From Gemmatimonadota bacterium (GTDB lineage: Bacteria; Gemmatimonadota; Gemmatimonadetes; Gemmatimonadales; GWC2-71-9), in the NCBI GenBank assembly GCA_027294455.1, contig JAPULZ010000114.1:1-52845 (forward strand): 52,845 bases of DNA. Direction: 5' to 3'. A program made the translations under genes and the position numbers. The notes beneath the pieces were generated by a model that was not told the DNA's origin, did not search any database, and saw only the letters and a list, made by a program, of their open reading frames with translations. Below, piece after piece: positions 52,253 through 52,845 of the stretch. The stretch's first letter is position 1. Every line of letters begins with the position of its first letter.

Positions 52253-52519
52253 TTGATACGCTTAGAGCCGCAGAAGCCCTGGTTGGGAAGAGAGGGGTTT
52301 CCCCGCTACTTCATTTCGAACGTACGCGTGTCGATAACCTTACAGATGGTCGTTTGAGCACATGACACGAGGGAATAGAATGGACAGACGTTGTTCCAGA
52401 GCAATCGCCGCCCAGCAGCGAAAGGTCACGCGACGGTGGGATCACGTTTTTCAGGTAATGATCGGCGTCGGTCTCTGAGCTAACGCGAGTAATTCGGGGC
52501 CCGCGGAGGCAATCATCTG
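52253..52519. other. Intergenic stretch, nothing clear
   Basis: No convincing gene is seen on either strand. The GGAGG at about 52505 lies about 12 nt upstream of the sensor-gene ATG. Confidence 0.4.
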
Positions 52520-52845
52520 ATGCGACAGCGAGTGCTGTTTTTGATCATTGGGCTGCTCGTCGTCTCGGTGGCTTCGGCCATTGCGGTTCTCGCGTACATG
52601 AGTCGGCAGGCGACCATCAGCTCGCTCAATGAGCAACGAGACGCCCTCATCCAATTCGCGGTGGGTAAGGTAGAAATTGGATGAGGGCGTCTCGTTGCTC
52701 ATTGAGCGAGCTATCAGCCAATCCACTCTTTGCCGGCGCGATCATCTATGACGCCGATTCAGATGCCCTGATCACCGTACCTGATGACTTCGAAATCGAT
52801 CCATCGGTCGAGGAGGAAACCCTCACGGGCGGTAGCGTCGTAACC
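52520..52845 (+). pseudogene. Membrane sensor protein gene interrupted by a foldback insertion, incomplete at window edge
   Basis: The frame starts with a signal-anchor helix (VLFLIIGLLVVSVASAIAVL) and a short helix (SLNEQRDALIQFAVGKVE). It then meets a stop at 52682-52684, after 54 codons. Skipping 52675-52709 (35 nt) joins it in frame to NPLFAGAIIYDADSDAL and ITVPDDFEIDPSVEEE, running to the window end. This looks like the extracytoplasmic sensor part of a histidine kinase, GGDEF or chemotaxis-type receptor. The output domain lies beyond the window. As written the product is truncated. Confidence 0.65.
52619..52712. repeat. Perfect 38-bp inverted repeat with 18-nt loop
   Basis: The left arm 52619-52656 and right arm 52675-52712 are exact reverse complements. 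The loop is 52657-52674. The arms are coding sequence of the sensor gene, the right one being an inverted copy that introduces the stop codon. The junction bases allow a two-step template switch. Confidence 0.95.

Overview
The window is GC-rich, densely coded bacterial DNA with short gaps, many GTG/TTG starts, stop-start overlaps of the ATGA/GTGA/TTGA type, and many lipoproteins and secreted proteins with Ig-like domains. An alternative complex III operon, a ceramide (sphingolipid) operon and Ser/Thr kinases occur together. This suggests a Gram-negative such as a member of Gemmatimonadota or a neighbouring phylum. The assignment is inference; the window contains no rRNA or marker gene that settles it.

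Layout. (1) 1-6703: a signalling and proteolysis locus. It holds a pseudokinase-kinase tandem protein, a divergent FHA-FHA-TM-coiled-coil-trypsin protein, a secreted trypsin-like pseudoprotease and an incomplete lipoprotein. (2) 6729-20737: an uptake and catabolic cluster. OppB/OppC-type permeases diverge from a ten-gene, translationally coupled run: solute-binding lipoprotein, fucokinase-like GHMP kinase, heparinase II/III-like lyase, SpoU/TrmJ methyltransferase, class III aminotransferase, two amidohydrolase_2 proteins, DapA-like lyase, DHODH-like protein and MenC/NSAR-like enolase. I know no described pathway with this gene set, and it is my leading candidate for an undescribed system. (3) 20821-22827: a zinc ribbon-kinase-HEAT protein. 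(4) 23004-30300: the complete actABCDEF operon for alternative complex III, preceded by a CRP-type palindrome. (5) 30478-38233: an XdhC protein, a VIT/VWA-ECF sigma-anti-sigma operon, a rhodanese-MBL protein with a Cys-rich partner, and a lipoprotein cupredoxin whose upstream region carries the same type of palindrome as act. (6) 38388-42539: a predicted sphingolipid operon (serine palmitoyltransferase-like, ceramide synthase-like GNAT, ceramide reductase-like, PAP2 headgroup enzyme), with a second PAP2 gene diverging. (7) 43507-50038: secreted metalloproteases and small lipoproteins. (8) 50158-52845: a scarred accessory region. It contains the 5' part of a tRNA-Ala gene, a frameshifted lipoprotein gene, an IS91-type transposase relic, a heptamer repeat, a possible eroded 3' part of the same tRNA, and a sensor gene interrupted by a perfect 38-bp inverted repeat.

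How it fits together. Complex III would oxidise quinol and pass electrons to a soluble carrier. The cupredoxin is a candidate carrier, and the shared operator type suggests co-regulation. The region 1 kinase could phosphorylate partners read by the FHA domains of the membrane protease, giving a cytoplasm-to-periplasm signal. The catabolic cluster would import and dismantle an oligosaccharide or sugar-acid conjugate. These functional links are inferences from domains and gene order.
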